From contig NZ_PVTY01000012.1 of NCBI RefSeq assembly GCF_003003175.1, forward strand, positions 1 to 64,000: 64,000 bases of DNA, read 5' to 3'. Made by a program: the position numbers and the translations under genes. The stretch's first letter is position 1, and every line of letters starts with the position of its first letter. This DNA comes from Nesterenkonia sandarakina (lineage in GTDB: Bacteria > Actinomycetota > Actinomycetes > Actinomycetales > Micrococcaceae). A model generated the notes under the pieces. The model was not told the DNA's origin. It made no database searches and saw nothing but the letters and a program-made list of their open reading frames with translations. This document shows, one piece after another, positions 49,801-59,782 of this stretch.

Positions 49801-51655
49801 ACAGTCCCAGGTCGTAGAGGTAGAACGTGGCTCCGTCGGGGCAGTGCAGCGTGTAGGACCGCTCGTCGAGGACCTCCAGCCCGAAGTCGTCGATCACCGG
49901 CAGCGTATCGGTGAGCGTCTTGGGCTCGGTGAGGTAGAGCTTCAGCCGCATGTCCGCCACCCCGTTCTCCCCGGAGTGGTAGAAGCTCATCCGCGGCACG
50001 GCCTGACCCTCCGCGGCGGCCGCCTCCAGGGCTTCGAACTGGGCGGCATCGGCGAGCGCGTCCTGGACCTCGTAGAGCACCCGGTAGTCCTCCGGGAACG
50101 CCTCGCCCCAGCGCGCGGCGACGGCGCGGGCGTGGGAGGAGGAGTAGCGTTCCCGGGCCTCGGCGGCGATCCCCTCGGACCAGGAGCGCACCGCTCGGGT
50201 CAGCCGCTGCTCCAGCTCCTGCTGGGTGCCGGCGGGCTCAGCGGCGTCGTCGGCGAGGCGAAGCCGGAAGAACACCCGGGCCAGCACCGAGTCGGTGAGC
50301 CGGACGTTGAAGTCGATGGACTCTGCCTCGATGTAGCCCAGCAGCTCCTGCTCGATCCGCCGCCGCACCGCGGTGTTGTAGCGGTCCCTGGGCAGGTAGA
50401 CCAGGGCGGTCATGAACCGCCCGTAGTGGTCCCGGCGCAGGAAGAGCTTCACCCGGCGTCGCTCCTGGAGCTGCATGATCTGCCAGGTGGCCTGTTCGAT
50501 CTCGTCGATCTCCATCTGCAGCAGCTCGTTGCGCGGATAGGTCTCGAGGATCTGCATCAGGTCGTTGCCCGAATGCGAGTCCGGCGCGAAGCCGGAGCGG
50601 CGCAGCAGCTGTTCGGCGCGTGCGCGCAGCAGCGGGATGTTCACGATCGATTCGCTGTAGGCGCGCTCGCTGAAGAGCCCGATGAACCGGCGCTCGCCCT
50701 TGACGGTGCCATCGGCGTGGAAGGTCTTGACCGCCACGTAGTCCATGTAGGTGCGGCGGCGCACGGTGGAGCGCGAATTGGCCTTGGTGATGACCAGGGC
50801 GCGGCGCTGCCCGGCCCGCTGCCGACCGGCGACGGAGAGCTCGGTGGAGCGTCGGGTGATCGGCTTGGCGTTCTTGTCGGCGAGGATCCCGAGCCCGGTC
50901 CCGGTGAGCGGGTCCAGATGCACGGAGCCGTCCGGGTAGTCGGCGAGCTGGTACTCGCGGTAGCCCAGGAACAGGAAGTTCCCGGAGCCCATCCACTGCA
51001 GCAGGTCCGCTGACTCCTGGGACTCCGGGAGGTCGGTCGACTCGCGCAGCGCGTGCCCGGCGGCCTTGACCTGAGCGACCATCCGGTCCTGGTCCCTATG
51101 GCTGACCTTCACATCGTGCAGGATCTTGTGCAGCCCGCTGACCAGGGTCTCTGCCTCCTGGTGGGAGATCACCCGGTCGAGCTCGATGGTGATCCAGGAT
51201 TCGATCTTGACCTGGTGCTGCTCGTCGAAGATCGCGGTGAGGTTCGGCAGGGTCTGGGTGTCGCCGGAGGAGACCCCGCGGTGTTCCGCCGGCAGGGACT
51301 TCACCGTGACCAGCGAACCGGTGTCGGTGCTGCGGCTGCTCAGCAGGATCGGGTGCACCACCAGAGAGATGCCGTGGCCGTGCCGGGTCACCTCCGCGGT
51401 GACCGAGTCCACCAGGTAGGGCATGTCATCGGTGACGACCTGGACCAGGCTCTGGCCCCCGACGTCGACGACCTGGGCCACCGGGGACGAGTCGGTCCGG
51501 GTCTCGGCGAGGCGCAGGTGCTCCTGGACCCGCTGCTGCTGGCGGTCGACGCTGACCTGCTGGCGATCCTCACTGGCGATATGGGCGTAATAGGCATCGG
51601 TCAATGTCTCGAGATCGGCGTCATTGCTGGTCCAAAGAATTGTCTCGGCGGGCAT
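46823..51655 (-). CDS. gdh: NAD-specific glutamate dehydrogenase, ~180-kDa class
   Basis: 1610 residues from the ATG giving MPAETILWTSNDAD; the longer frame runs antisense without conservation. It has the layout of large bacterial GDH2 enzymes: N-terminal ACT-like regulatory segments (YLVDSVTAEVTRHGHGISLVVHP; FLFLGYREYQLAD), then the dehydrogenase core with RFAKVARGGLRWSDRREDF (about 808), KNAVIVPSGAKGGFFPKQ containing the catalytic Lys (about 840), and the NAD-binding VMGIGDMGGDVFGNGML (about 985), then a long C-terminal helical domain. It catalyses oxidative deamination of glutamate to 2-oxoglutarate. It matches the length of mycobacterial Gdh (about 1620) and is the largest gene in the window. 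Confidence 0.95.
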   Translation of the reverse strand: MPAETILWTSNDADLETLTDAYYAHIASEDRQQVSVDRQQQRVQEHLRLAETRTDSSPVAQVVDVGGQSLVQVVTDDMPYLVDSVTAEVTRHGHGISLVVHPILLSSRSTDTGSLVTVKSLPAEHRGVSSGDTQTLPNLTAIFDEQHQVKIESWITIELDRVISHQEAETLVSGLHKILHDVKVSHRDQDRMVAQVKAAGHALRESTDLPESQESADLLQWMGSGNFLFLGYREYQLADYPDGSVHLDPLTGTGLGILADKNAKPITRRSTELSVAGRQRAGQRRALVITKANSRSTVRRRTYMDYVAVKTFHADGTVKGERRFIGLFSERAYSESIVNIPLLRARAEQLLRRSGFAPDSHSGNDLMQILETYPRNELLQMEIDEIEQATWQIMQLQERRRVKLFLRRDHYGRFMTALVYLPRDRYNTAVRRRIEQELLGYIEAESIDFNVRLTDSVLARVFFRLRLADDAAEPAGTQQELEQRLTRAVRSWSEGIAAEARERYSSSHARAVAARWGEAFPEDYRVLYEVQDALADAAQFEALEAAAAEGQAVPRMSFYHSGENGVADMRLKLYLTEPKTLTDTLPVIDDFGLEVLDERSYTLHCPDGATFYLYDLGLFYPESVDADATIGLLQEAYQQVLIGRAESDIFSQLVLRLSLSIRSVTVLRAYAKYYRQLGSTNSYSFVADSLLSNPEMALALVSYFETRFDPDLEGDREDQSATARERVLEALEQVRTLDADRVLSALLNLIDSTQRTNLYQGRDWLSLKLTPATIDAAPAPRPAHEIWVYSPQVEGVHLRFAKVARGGLRWSDRREDFRTEVLGLVKAQMAKNAVIVPSGAKGGFFPKQLPDPTADRGAWVEAGQDAYKIFIRALLDITDNQSERDGQMVITHPDRVVRHDGDDAYLVVAADKGTATFSDTANAISKEYGHWLGDAFASGGSVGYDHKDMGITARGAWESVKSHFSELGLDTQREDFTVMGIGDMGGDVFGNGMLLSEHIGLVAAFNHLHIFIDPDPDPAASFAERQRLFTAQRSGWGEYNLELISDGGGVFSRTAKTIEITEPMRRRFDLPESQQRLTPPELINALLKAPVDLFYNGGIGTYVKASTETHDQVGDRANNAIRVDGGQVRARVIGEGGNLGLTQAGRIEAAQNGVLLNTDAIDNSAGVDCSDHEVNIKILIDQLVGSGHLDPQDRTELLSSMTEDVAALVLETNRDQNVLLMTDRHRVGEWSPSFQRLISWLEETVGLDRELEVLPSDEVFAERAANNQRILTSPELSVLAAYAKIQLKAALVENSVPDDDWFGTTLEQYFPAPLRERFPDQLSRHPLHREIIANVVANDVINVGGAAFVFRAIEETFAAEEQVVRSFVAVRELFALEDFDAAMRELPVSFDRRAWANTYRDMRRLLDRAVRWFINHVSRGTSVREDVETYAGHITPLYGELTSYLRGEDRERVVRLHAEALEAGMPEQLATWVSQLFEAFTLLDIASLARELELDSREVAGVYYAVYAEFSADALLNRITNLPREDKWQALARGAQRDELYGAMADITSAVLRATPSGSAPDQRLQEWKQDNGAKLARAEKLVAEVDALADDNIASLTVLLRHLRGLVDS

Positions 51656-51743
51656 GTGTACTCTCGTCCTTTTGCGCTGATGTGGAGTACGCGCAGTCCT
51701 GGGCCTCGGAGGGCCGGACCACGCGTTGCCTGTGCCGCTCAGC

Positions 51744-53210
51744 CTACCGTCTGCCCCGGGCGCGCAGCCCGCGACGGCGCACCTGCAGATCCACCCCGGC
51801 GAGCCGCGCGATGCTGCGGCGCAGCGCGGAATCTGGGGCTGCCTCGGCCAGGACCTGACCATGGAGCAGCGCGGCGTCGCAGCCGGCAGGGTCCCAGGGC
51901 AAAAACGCCTGGATCGGGGCGGCCGGGCCGAGCCGGAGCCAGGTCTGGCTCAGCTGGTCCCGGGGTGAGCTGCCGATCACCTCGCTGCGCACCTTGTTGA
52001 TGACCACCTCGGGCTGGCCCAGCGAGGCGCCTTCGGCGGGGAGCGCGAGGGCCTCCACGGCCTTGACCAGACGCGGGAAGCTCACCGGATCGGCCGCGCC
52101 GACGGCGAGGACCCGGTCCGCGAGGCGCAGGCAGGTCAGGGTGGCGGCATTGCGCTGGGGCGCGGTGGTGTCGAAGCTGAGCTCCTCGTCCTCCTCGACC
52201 GGGGCGGCGACGTCGATGATCACGTGGGCATAGTGGCTGCGGACCAGCTCCAGCACCGCGCCGAGGCTGCGTTCACGCAGCTCCGGCCAGCGCTGGGCGC
52301 GCGGCAGCCCGGAGAGCAGGCTCAGCTGCGTGCCGCTGATCTGCACCGTGGTGGTGGCAGCCTGCAGCGCCGCGGCGTCCAGCCGGCCCAGGTCTGCCGC
52401 CCGGCAGACACGGGCCAACCCCGCGGTCTCCTCCATCAGGCCTAGCTGCGCCACGAGCGAGGCGGCGATCGTGTCCGCGTCGATCAGCAGCACCGAGGCG
52501 CCCTGCAGCGCGAGCTCGGCGGCGAGGTTGACCGCCACCGTGCTGCGTCCCGGGCTGCCTGGGGCGCCCCAGACCACGGTGATGCCGCGGGGCGCGCCGG
52601 AGAGGTCGCGAAGCGCCGCGCCCTCCGGATCGGGTGTGACCTCAGGGCCGGCTGCGTCCTGCTGGGCTGCCGCGTTCTCCGGCTCGAGCGCGCCGTCCGG
52701 CGTCCTCGCGTCGGGAGTCTTGACGTCCCGGTCTCCGGTGCTGCCGTTGCTGGTCGGCGGCCAGGGATGGTTCGTGTCCCCGTTCCTGCTGTGCTGGATA
52801 TCCGCCACGGCGGAGGGGAAGCCGCTGGTCGGGCCCAGGCTGGAGTCGGGGACGCCTGCGCCGCCCATCGGCTCTGCGCCCATCAGGGCCTGCGCCAGCA
52901 CCGACGGGCTCACCTCGTCGGTGAAGCTGAGCACCCCGAGCCGCTGCAGACGGCTCCGCTCCTCCGCCACATGGGAGATGACGACGACGTGCCTGCCGCC
53001 CGCCTGAAGCTCGCCGAGCACCGTGGCGGTGAGCTGATGGGTCTCGCCGATGATCAGCGCCGCATCGGCCCGGCCGGTGCGGCAGACGGCGATCAGCTCG
53101 GGAAGGTCGGTGCAGCGGCGTTCAATCGTGACGGGACCCTGGAGACCTTCCACGGCGGCGATATGGTCGACGCTGAGCCGACCCATGGTGACCACGGCCC
53201 ACCTGCTCAT
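51744..53210 (-). CDS. CpaE-like MinD/ParA-type ATPase
   Basis: 488 residues. The N-terminal ~110 form a receiver-like domain without the phospho-acceptor pattern. A Ser/Pro/Thr-rich linker follows (about 110-205). Then comes a MinD/ParA-type P-loop domain: WGAPGSPGRSTVAVNLAAELALQGASVLLIDAD, in which the Walker A Lys of GKS/T is Arg, and Walker A' VLLIDADTIAAS. This arrangement is that of CpaE/TadZ, which positions type IVc pili at the membrane. It directly abuts a CpaB/SAF-like gene (no base between). No CpaF/TadA ATPase, prepilin or secretin is nearby. The degenerate Walker A suggests reduced ATPase activity. Confidence 0.8.
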   Translation of the reverse strand: MSRWAVVTMGRLSVDHIAAVEGLQGPVTIERRCTDLPELIAVCRTGRADAALIIGETHQLTATVLGELQAGGRHVVVISHVAEERSRLQRLGVLSFTDEVSPSVLAQALMGAEPMGGAGVPDSSLGPTSGFPSAVADIQHSRNGDTNHPWPPTSNGSTGDRDVKTPDARTPDGALEPENAAAQQDAAGPEVTPDPEGAALRDLSGAPRGITVVWGAPGSPGRSTVAVNLAAELALQGASVLLIDADTIAASLVAQLGLMEETAGLARVCRAADLGRLDAAALQAATTTVQISGTQLSLLSGLPRAQRWPELRERSLGAVLELVRSHYAHVIIDVAAPVEEDEELSFDTTAPQRNAATLTCLRLADRVLAVGAADPVSFPRLVKAVEALALPAEGASLGQPEVVINKVRSEVIGSSPRDQLSQTWLRLGPAAPIQAFLPWDPAGCDAALLHGQVLAEAAPDSALRRSIARLAGVDLQVRRRGLRARGRR

Positions 53211-54044
53211 CTACGCCTCGTCCTCGGGTGCTGACTCGTCCTCAGGTGCTGACTCGTCTTGAGGTTCTGACTCGTCTTGAGGTTCTGACCCGTCTGCTGC
53301 CTCCGAGTCTGGGTCGGCGTCAGATCCAGGGTCCGGGACAGGCTCCGCCGCGGCGCCGGCCGGCACCACCGAAAGGGCGGCGGCCGAGCTGGTGGCACCG
53401 AGCAGTCCGGGCAGCTCCTCCGGATGCACCAGAAGTTCCACGGTGACGCGTTCCTGGGCTCCGAAGGTGGTGCTGGACTCGGTGATCACCGAGACTTGGG
53501 CGCCGTCGGCGATCTGCTCGACCTGGACCTCCTGCTGCGCTCCCAGGGCTCCGGCGTCGGCGGCCCAGACGTCGACGAGCCGGCCGGGCTCCACACCCCT
53601 GGCCAGGGTGTGCTCCACCGTGATGGTCATCGCCTGCCGCCCCTGCGGGTCTTCCGCCGCCAGGGCGCGACGCGGGATCAGCTCCCCTTCATCGACCATG
53701 GCGATGAACTCGGTGCCGTCGGGCAGCGCGTCGGCCACCGGGAGGTAGGCCTCGGAGAGCTCGTCGATCTGGACCTGGACCACGCGGAGGTCTTCGGTGG
53801 AGAGCCGGTCCCCCACCGTGAGCAGTCGGTCCGCGGCGTAGACCTCGGTGGTGCGATTCTGCGTGGCCATCAGGGCGATCACGCCGGAGACCGAGAGCAC
53901 CACGATCAGCAGGCCTGCGAGCAGCCGGGGGTCTCTCCAGCTTGGTCGGCGCAGACGCTGAGCGGCCGGCGTCGATCTGGGGGCACCGGGGGGCCGCGGA
54001 CGGGATCGCGGCTCTGCGCTCGGCGGGGAATGGGGCTCAGGCAT
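53211..54044 (-). CDS. SAF-domain (CpaB/FlgA-like) membrane protein
   Basis: 277 residues from the ATG following AGGGAG. A basic Pro-rich cytoplasmic N-terminus, one TM segment (LLAGLLIVVLSVSGVIALMA) and a SAF domain (about 70-135: EVYAADRLLTVGDRLSTEDLRVVQVQ, FIAMVDEGELIPRRALA) precede an RcpC/CpaB-like domain (TITVEHTLARGVEPGRLVDVWAA). The C-terminus is a disordered acidic tail of near-perfect six-residue repeats (EPQDES, APEDES). CpaB normally assembles Tad pili. Its stop codon abuts the start of the CpaE-like gene, forming an orphan pair. It is divergent from the HTH gene. Confidence 0.82.
   Translation of the reverse strand: MPEPHSPPSAEPRSRPRPPGAPRSTPAAQRLRRPSWRDPRLLAGLLIVVLSVSGVIALMATQNRTTEVYAADRLLTVGDRLSTEDLRVVQVQIDELSEAYLPVADALPDGTEFIAMVDEGELIPRRALAAEDPQGRQAMTITVEHTLARGVEPGRLVDVWAADAGALGAQQEVQVEQIADGAQVSVITESSTTFGAQERVTVELLVHPEELPGLLGATSSAAALSVVPAGAAAEPVPDPGSDADPDSEAADGSEPQDESEPQDESAPEDESAPEDEA
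53214..53285 (-). repeat. 18-bp tandem repeat encoding the acidic tail
   Basis: Four consecutive 18-base units encode EPQDES, EPQDES, APEDES and APEDEA at the very C-terminus of the SAF protein. Two sub-types each occur twice, which suggests two rounds of recent duplication. Such arrays are prone to copy-number variation. Confidence 0.8.
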
Positions 54045-54138
54045 GGCGTCTCCCTGGCTGACGGCCCGCCAGCGCGGGCGCACAGGGCTCAGCGTAGATA
54101 CCCGCTGCTCAGATGACAACGGGTCCGGCAGAATCTGT

Positions 54139-54159
54139 GCAGAACATTTCGGGTTCTGC
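54139..54159. promoter_or_regulatory. 7-bp inverted repeat in SAF/HTH divergent promoter
   Basis: GCAGAAC (54139-54145) and GTTCTGC (54153-54159) are perfect complements 7 bases apart, in the 202-base gap between the divergent SAF and HTH genes. The spacing (14 bases centre to centre) would suit a dimeric regulator, perhaps the adjacent HTH protein. The function is inferred. Confidence 0.4.
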
Positions 54160-54246
54160 GGCGTGAAGAACTCGGATTCCTTCGCCGACGCGTGGGAGAA
54201 TGGCGGAAACGACATCAAACGACACCCTGGATCACGGAGGCCCATG

Positions 54247-54498
54247 ATGCGACGGTTCTTGACCCTGCCCGATGTGGCGGAGGCGCTGAACATCTCGATG
54301 TCGCAGACTCGGGCGCTGATCAAGACCGGGGATCTGGAGGGCATCCAGATCGGGGGGCGCGGCCAGTGGCGGGTCGAGGAGGCGAAGCTCGACGAATACA
54401 TCGAGCGTCAGTACGCGGCCCAGCGGGAGTCCCGCGCCGGCACGACCGGAGGGGCCGGCACGTCGGTCGAGGATCAGGCGCGCACGGCCCGGTCCTGA
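54247..54498 (+). CDS. Excisionase/MerR-type helix-turn-helix protein
   Basis: 83 residues; the second of two adjacent ATG codons (54244, 54247) is better spaced from GGAGG. The N-terminal winged HTH reads RRFLTLPDVAEALNISMSQTRALIKTGDLEGIQIGGRGQWRVEEAKLDEYIERQY, the HTH_17/excisionase pattern, followed by a short Gly/Thr tail. These small proteins are either phage excisionases or, as in BldC-like cases, chromosomal regulators. No integrase or attachment site is nearby, so the latter is likelier. It could bind the inverted repeat upstream of itself and of the divergent SAF/CpaE-like pair. Confidence 0.85.
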   Translation: MRRFLTLPDVAEALNISMSQTRALIKTGDLEGIQIGGRGQWRVEEAKLDEYIERQYAAQRESRAGTTGGAGTSVEDQARTARS

Positions 54499-54511
54499 GC
54501 ACCACGAGGCC

Positions 54512-55078
54512 CTAGTCGAGGTCGGTTCCCTCGCTGCGGAACCAGGACACCGCATGCAGCGGGACCACGCGCAGGCCTCGCGCCGCCTCGCCCCGGGGCA
54601 GCAGGCCCTCTGCTGAGAGCGGCATGATCTCGACGAAGTCCCGCCCGGCCGCCGCGATCAGGCCCGCAGCCAGGAGGCCCTGCGCCCCGAAGACGCTCAC
54701 CGGGGCGCGATCCCTGGACAGCCGCCGCAGCGGCGCCGCGATGCCGAGCCGCCGGCGGACCGCGCTCGACTCGCCGCGCGCCACCGAGCGGACCATGCCG
54801 TCGACGGTGAGGATGCTCGAGAGCGGCACCAGGACGCTGTGCCGCAGGGTCGTCCCAGCCATCCAGTCCGCCCCGACCGCGCGGACTCGCAGGTCGAACC
54901 GGTGACCGCCCGAGACCTGCAGACCCAGCTCTCGATCCTGGTGCCCTCGCAGTCGCTCGGCAAACTCCAGCCGGGAGGCCTCGAGCCTCGAGGCGTCCGC
55001 CAGCGCGGCGGTGAACTCGGCGGTCTGCCCGGCCTCCAGCTGAGTCTCCAGATCGGCAAACAATGCATCCCAGCGCAT
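54512..55078 (-). CDS. Conserved actinobacterial hypothetical protein
   Basis: 188 residues from the ATG giving MRWDALFADLETQLEAGQ, preceded by AGGAG; the longer frame lacks an SD. The N-terminal half is helical and Glu/Ala/Leu-rich (FTAALADASRLEASRLEFAERLRGHQ). The C-terminal half has beta-like segments (HRFDLRVRAVGADWMAGT, HSVLVPLSSILTVDGMV, APVSVFGAQGLLAAGLIAAAGRDFVEIMPL). There are no TM segments or signal peptide. I recall similar proteins near HTH/SAF genes in Micrococcaceae but know no function. It is convergent with the HTH gene, 13 bases apart. Confidence 0.75.
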   Translation of the reverse strand: MRWDALFADLETQLEAGQTAEFTAALADASRLEASRLEFAERLRGHQDRELGLQVSGGHRFDLRVRAVGADWMAGTTLRHSVLVPLSSILTVDGMVRSVARGESSAVRRRLGIAAPLRRLSRDRAPVSVFGAQGLLAAGLIAAAGRDFVEIMPLSAEGLLPRGEAARGLRVVPLHAVSWFRSEGTDLD

Positions 55079-55140
55079 ATCGGTCCCATCTCCTGACCTG
55101 CTGTCTGGCCCCGAGGCTACAGGATCCTCCCCCAACCCTA

Positions 55141-55168
55141 TTGATGAACCAACGACACTGTGTACACT
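55141..55168 (+). promoter_or_regulatory. Candidate promoter of the LysM protein gene
   Basis: TTGATG (55141-55146) is followed after 16 bases by TACACT (55163-55168), then an A-rich stretch. The likely transcription start is about 55175. This rules out the GTG at 55160 as translation start and supports the ATG at 55223. Confidence 0.55.
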
Positions 55169-55222
55169 CTAAAAACACCAAACAGAAGCAAACGTCATTT
55201 CGATGTGACCAGGACGGGCATC

Positions 55223-56131
55223 ATGGGCATCCGCGGCACAGCTTGGCCCCCGAGTGCAGAGGCACGAGCCCCTGCGCGCAGCCTGCAAGACCCGCTGCTG
55301 AGCGCGGGGTTCATCGCGAGCGGCCCCGCCCTGTGGTGGTTCGCCACCATGATCCTCAACCATCGGCCGGAGGCACCGATGCGGCTCGGGCAGATCCACC
55401 GCCAGCCGGGCCTCGAGGCTGCCGAGACGCTGCTGGGCCTGCTCGCCGCCGCGGCAGGACTGGTCATCAGCGCCGGGGCGGTGATCGCGGTCCTGGCGCT
55501 GCTCGCCGGGCAGATCGCCCGCCGGTGCGGAGCCCGGACCCTGGAACAAGCGCTGGCCCGGTTCGCTCCAGGCTTCCTGCGCCGCACCGTGGCACTGACC
55601 CTGGGCACCGGACTCGCGCTGTCCGCGGTCGGCGCCGACTCCTGGCCCTGCCCGCCGGAGACCGCCGCCACGCAGACCAGCGATTCACGGGGCTCGGACC
55701 CCCAGGTCGTGGACGCCCCCGGGCACCGCTCCCCGGCGGGCGGAGAGCCAGACTCCGCCCTGTTCGACGCCGAGGAACCCGAGACCGCCGAGCGAGACGA
55801 CGCCGAGCCGGACACCACCGATTCGGACGTCGCCGAGCCGTCACCGGAGAGGACTCGGCCACCCTCCGGACTGTTCACCCCGGAGGCTCCTGCGCTGAAC
55901 ACCGACCGGCTCCAGGGGGTGCCCCACCGCCGCGGGTCCGAGCCTGAGCAGGTTGTGGTCCGCCTCGGGGATTCGCTGTGGGACATCGCTGCGGACCATC
56001 TCGGCGCTGACGCGACGGATTGGGAGATCGCCGCGAGCTGGCCCCAGTGGTACGCGACGAATCGGGACAGGATCGGTGAGGACCCCGGCCTCATCCACCC
56101 CGGAACGGTCCTGGACGTCCCACCCCCGTGA
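55223..56131 (+). CDS. Membrane-anchored LysM-type protein
   Basis: 302 residues from the ATG giving MGIRGTAWPP, 8 bases after AGGA and downstream of the predicted promoter. TM helices are visible at about 30-50 (LLSAGFIASGPALWWFATMIL), 70-100 (LLGLLAAAAGLVISAGAVIAVLALLA) and 125-150 (TVALTLGTGLALSAVGA). An acidic Asp/Glu/Thr linker of about 90 residues leads to a C-terminal LysM-like domain (VVRLGDSLWDIAADHLGADATDWEIAASWPQWYATNRDRIG, LIHPGTVLDVPP). LysM domains bind peptidoglycan, so the protein probably links membrane and cell wall. It is upstream of the Rv3235-like gene and secA. Confidence 0.82.
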   Translation: MGIRGTAWPPSAEARAPARSLQDPLLSAGFIASGPALWWFATMILNHRPEAPMRLGQIHRQPGLEAAETLLGLLAAAAGLVISAGAVIAVLALLAGQIARRCGARTLEQALARFAPGFLRRTVALTLGTGLALSAVGADSWPCPPETAATQTSDSRGSDPQVVDAPGHRSPAGGEPDSALFDAEEPETAERDDAEPDTTDSDVAEPSPERTRPPSGLFTPEAPALNTDRLQGVPHRRGSEPEQVVVRLGDSLWDIAADHLGADATDWEIAASWPQWYATNRDRIGEDPGLIHPGTVLDVPPP

Positions 56132-56177
56132 CCACCGACCGGCATCGAGCAGATATCCGCGACCCCCAGGAGGAACC

Positions 56178-56900
56178 ATGTCAGTGAGTCCAGCAGGTCA
56201 GCAGCGCACAACAGCATCGGTCACACGGAAGCCGGCACGAGATGCGGTCCGAGAGCCGTCGCGCGAGGATCCGTTGCAGTCGCTGCGCGCATTCCTCGAA
56301 GCCGATCCCCAGCTTCGGGGACGCACCAGGATCATTCCCGCCCCGGGCTCGCCGTGGCCTTCTCCGGACCCCGCGCCGAGGGCGAGCTATCCGCTCCGGC
56401 GCGAGGATGAGCTCCCAGCTCTGATGCGTCGGCTGCGTGGAGAGCGAGAACCTGCGGGAAGCCGTCGAGCACCGGGCGAGCCGCCCACGGTGCTTGCCAG
56501 CTATCGGGAGGAGCACCGGCAGATCTGCGCCATCTCACGCATCGTCTGCCAGGTCACCACGGAGGTGCTGCAGGGCGTGCGTCCGGCGGCTCAGCTCCAG
56601 CGGTGGCTCGATCTCGAGGTGCAGCAGAAGGTGGCAGAACGGGCATCCCTGCTCGAGGAGACCCGACGCTCCGGAGCCCGGGGCTCAGCGCGGACCGGTC
56701 CCCGGTCCAGGCCCGGAACCCCGGAGACGATCCCGCGGCCGCAGCCGCTGACCTTCGGGCACCTGCGCGCCGAACGCGTCGCCCGAGGCGCCTGGGAGGT
56801 CTCCGTGGTGTTCGGCGACGGCAGACGCGTCCGGGCATGCGCGCTGCGCCTTGAAGCCCACCGGCGGCGCTGGCGCGTGGTCGCGATGGAGCTGGGCTGA
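56178..56900 (+). CDS. Rv3235-family protein
   Basis: 240 residues from the ATG after AGGAGG. The first ~125 residues are Arg/Pro/Ala-rich and disordered. The C-terminal half (VCQVTTEVLQGVRPAAQLQRWLDLEVQQKVAERASLL, then GAWEVSVVFGDGRRVRACALRLEAHRRRWRVVAMELG) matches Rv3235-like proteins that accompany secA in actinobacteria. The function is unknown; its constant position next to secA suggests a role in secretion or cell envelope (inference). It is convergent with secA, the stops two bases apart. It probably shares a transcript with the LysM gene 46 bases upstream. Confidence 0.82.
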   Translation: MSVSPAGQQRTTASVTRKPARDAVREPSREDPLQSLRAFLEADPQLRGRTRIIPAPGSPWPSPDPAPRASYPLRREDELPALMRRLRGEREPAGSRRAPGEPPTVLASYREEHRQICAISRIVCQVTTEVLQGVRPAAQLQRWLDLEVQQKVAERASLLEETRRSGARGSARTGPRSRPGTPETIPRPQPLTFGHLRAERVARGAWEVSVVFGDGRRVRACALRLEAHRRRWRVVAMELG

Positions 56901-56902
56901 GC

Positions 56903-59515
<2,613 letters not shown>

Positions 59516-59645
59516 AGCCAGTTCTCCATCAGTGTCTACTGGTTCCGCGGAGACCCACGATAGGCATGAGTCACCAGGTGTCATTCTACGCGCTCGCCCC
59601 AGGAGCCCCCGAACCGGGCCACCAGATCCCCTCCCGCACAGCGTT

Positions 59646-59710
59646 GAGGGGCGGATTCTGCGAGCATCTGCGCCCGCCGGGACATGAAGTCCCCGGGGAA
59701 TCCGCCCCTC
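59646..59710. repeat. 12-bp inverted repeat in hpf-secA spacer
   Basis: GAGGGGCGGATT (59646-59657) and its exact complement (59699-59710) flank a 41-base interior that itself contains GGGAC-ATGAA-GTCCC. The pair would form a large branched hairpin in the secA leader RNA or in the hpf 3' end. Function unknown; terminator or leader structure are both possible. Confidence 0.65.
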
Positions 59711-59720
59711 GACGTGGGGG

Positions 59721-59742
59721 TCACCCCTCTGCTGAGGGGTGA
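59721..59742 (-). terminator. Hairpin downstream of hpf
   Basis: TCACCCCTC (59721-59729) and GAGGGGTGA (59734-59742) are perfect complements around a 4-base loop, 41 bases after the hpf stop. The compact GC-rich stem fits an intrinsic terminator of hpf, although no U-run follows. Confidence 0.6.
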
Positions 59743-59776
59743 TGGGTGGGTGTGGAGGTGATGGGTGGGTGTGGAG
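59739..59776. repeat. Perfect 19-bp tandem duplication after hpf
   Basis: GTGATGGGTGGGTGTGGAG is present twice without interruption (59739-59757 and 59758-59776), ending 6 bases before the hpf stop codon. It is strongly strand-biased (G/T on the plus strand, C/A in the hpf mRNA). Confidence 0.85.
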
Positions 59777-59782
59777 CGGGGG

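Noticed and set aside
46544-51013. Open frame of 1489 codons on the plus strand
   Set aside because: It is antisense to the NAD-glutamate dehydrogenase gene and has the His/Arg/Val/Leu-rich composition of a GC-rich shadow frame, with no recognisable domain.
51744-53210. Plasmid-type ParA partition gene
   Set aside because: The receiver-like N-terminal domain, the adjacent CpaB-like gene and absence of ParB or parS-like repeats favour a CpaE-type protein on the chromosome.
54247-54498. Excisionase of an integrated element
   Set aside because: No integrase, tRNA target, attachment repeat or change in gene content surrounds it; the neighbours look like ordinary chromosomal genes.
55160-55222. 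Upstream GTG start for the LysM protein
   Set aside because: It overlaps the predicted -10 box and would add a polar N-terminus; the ATG at 55223 has an SD.
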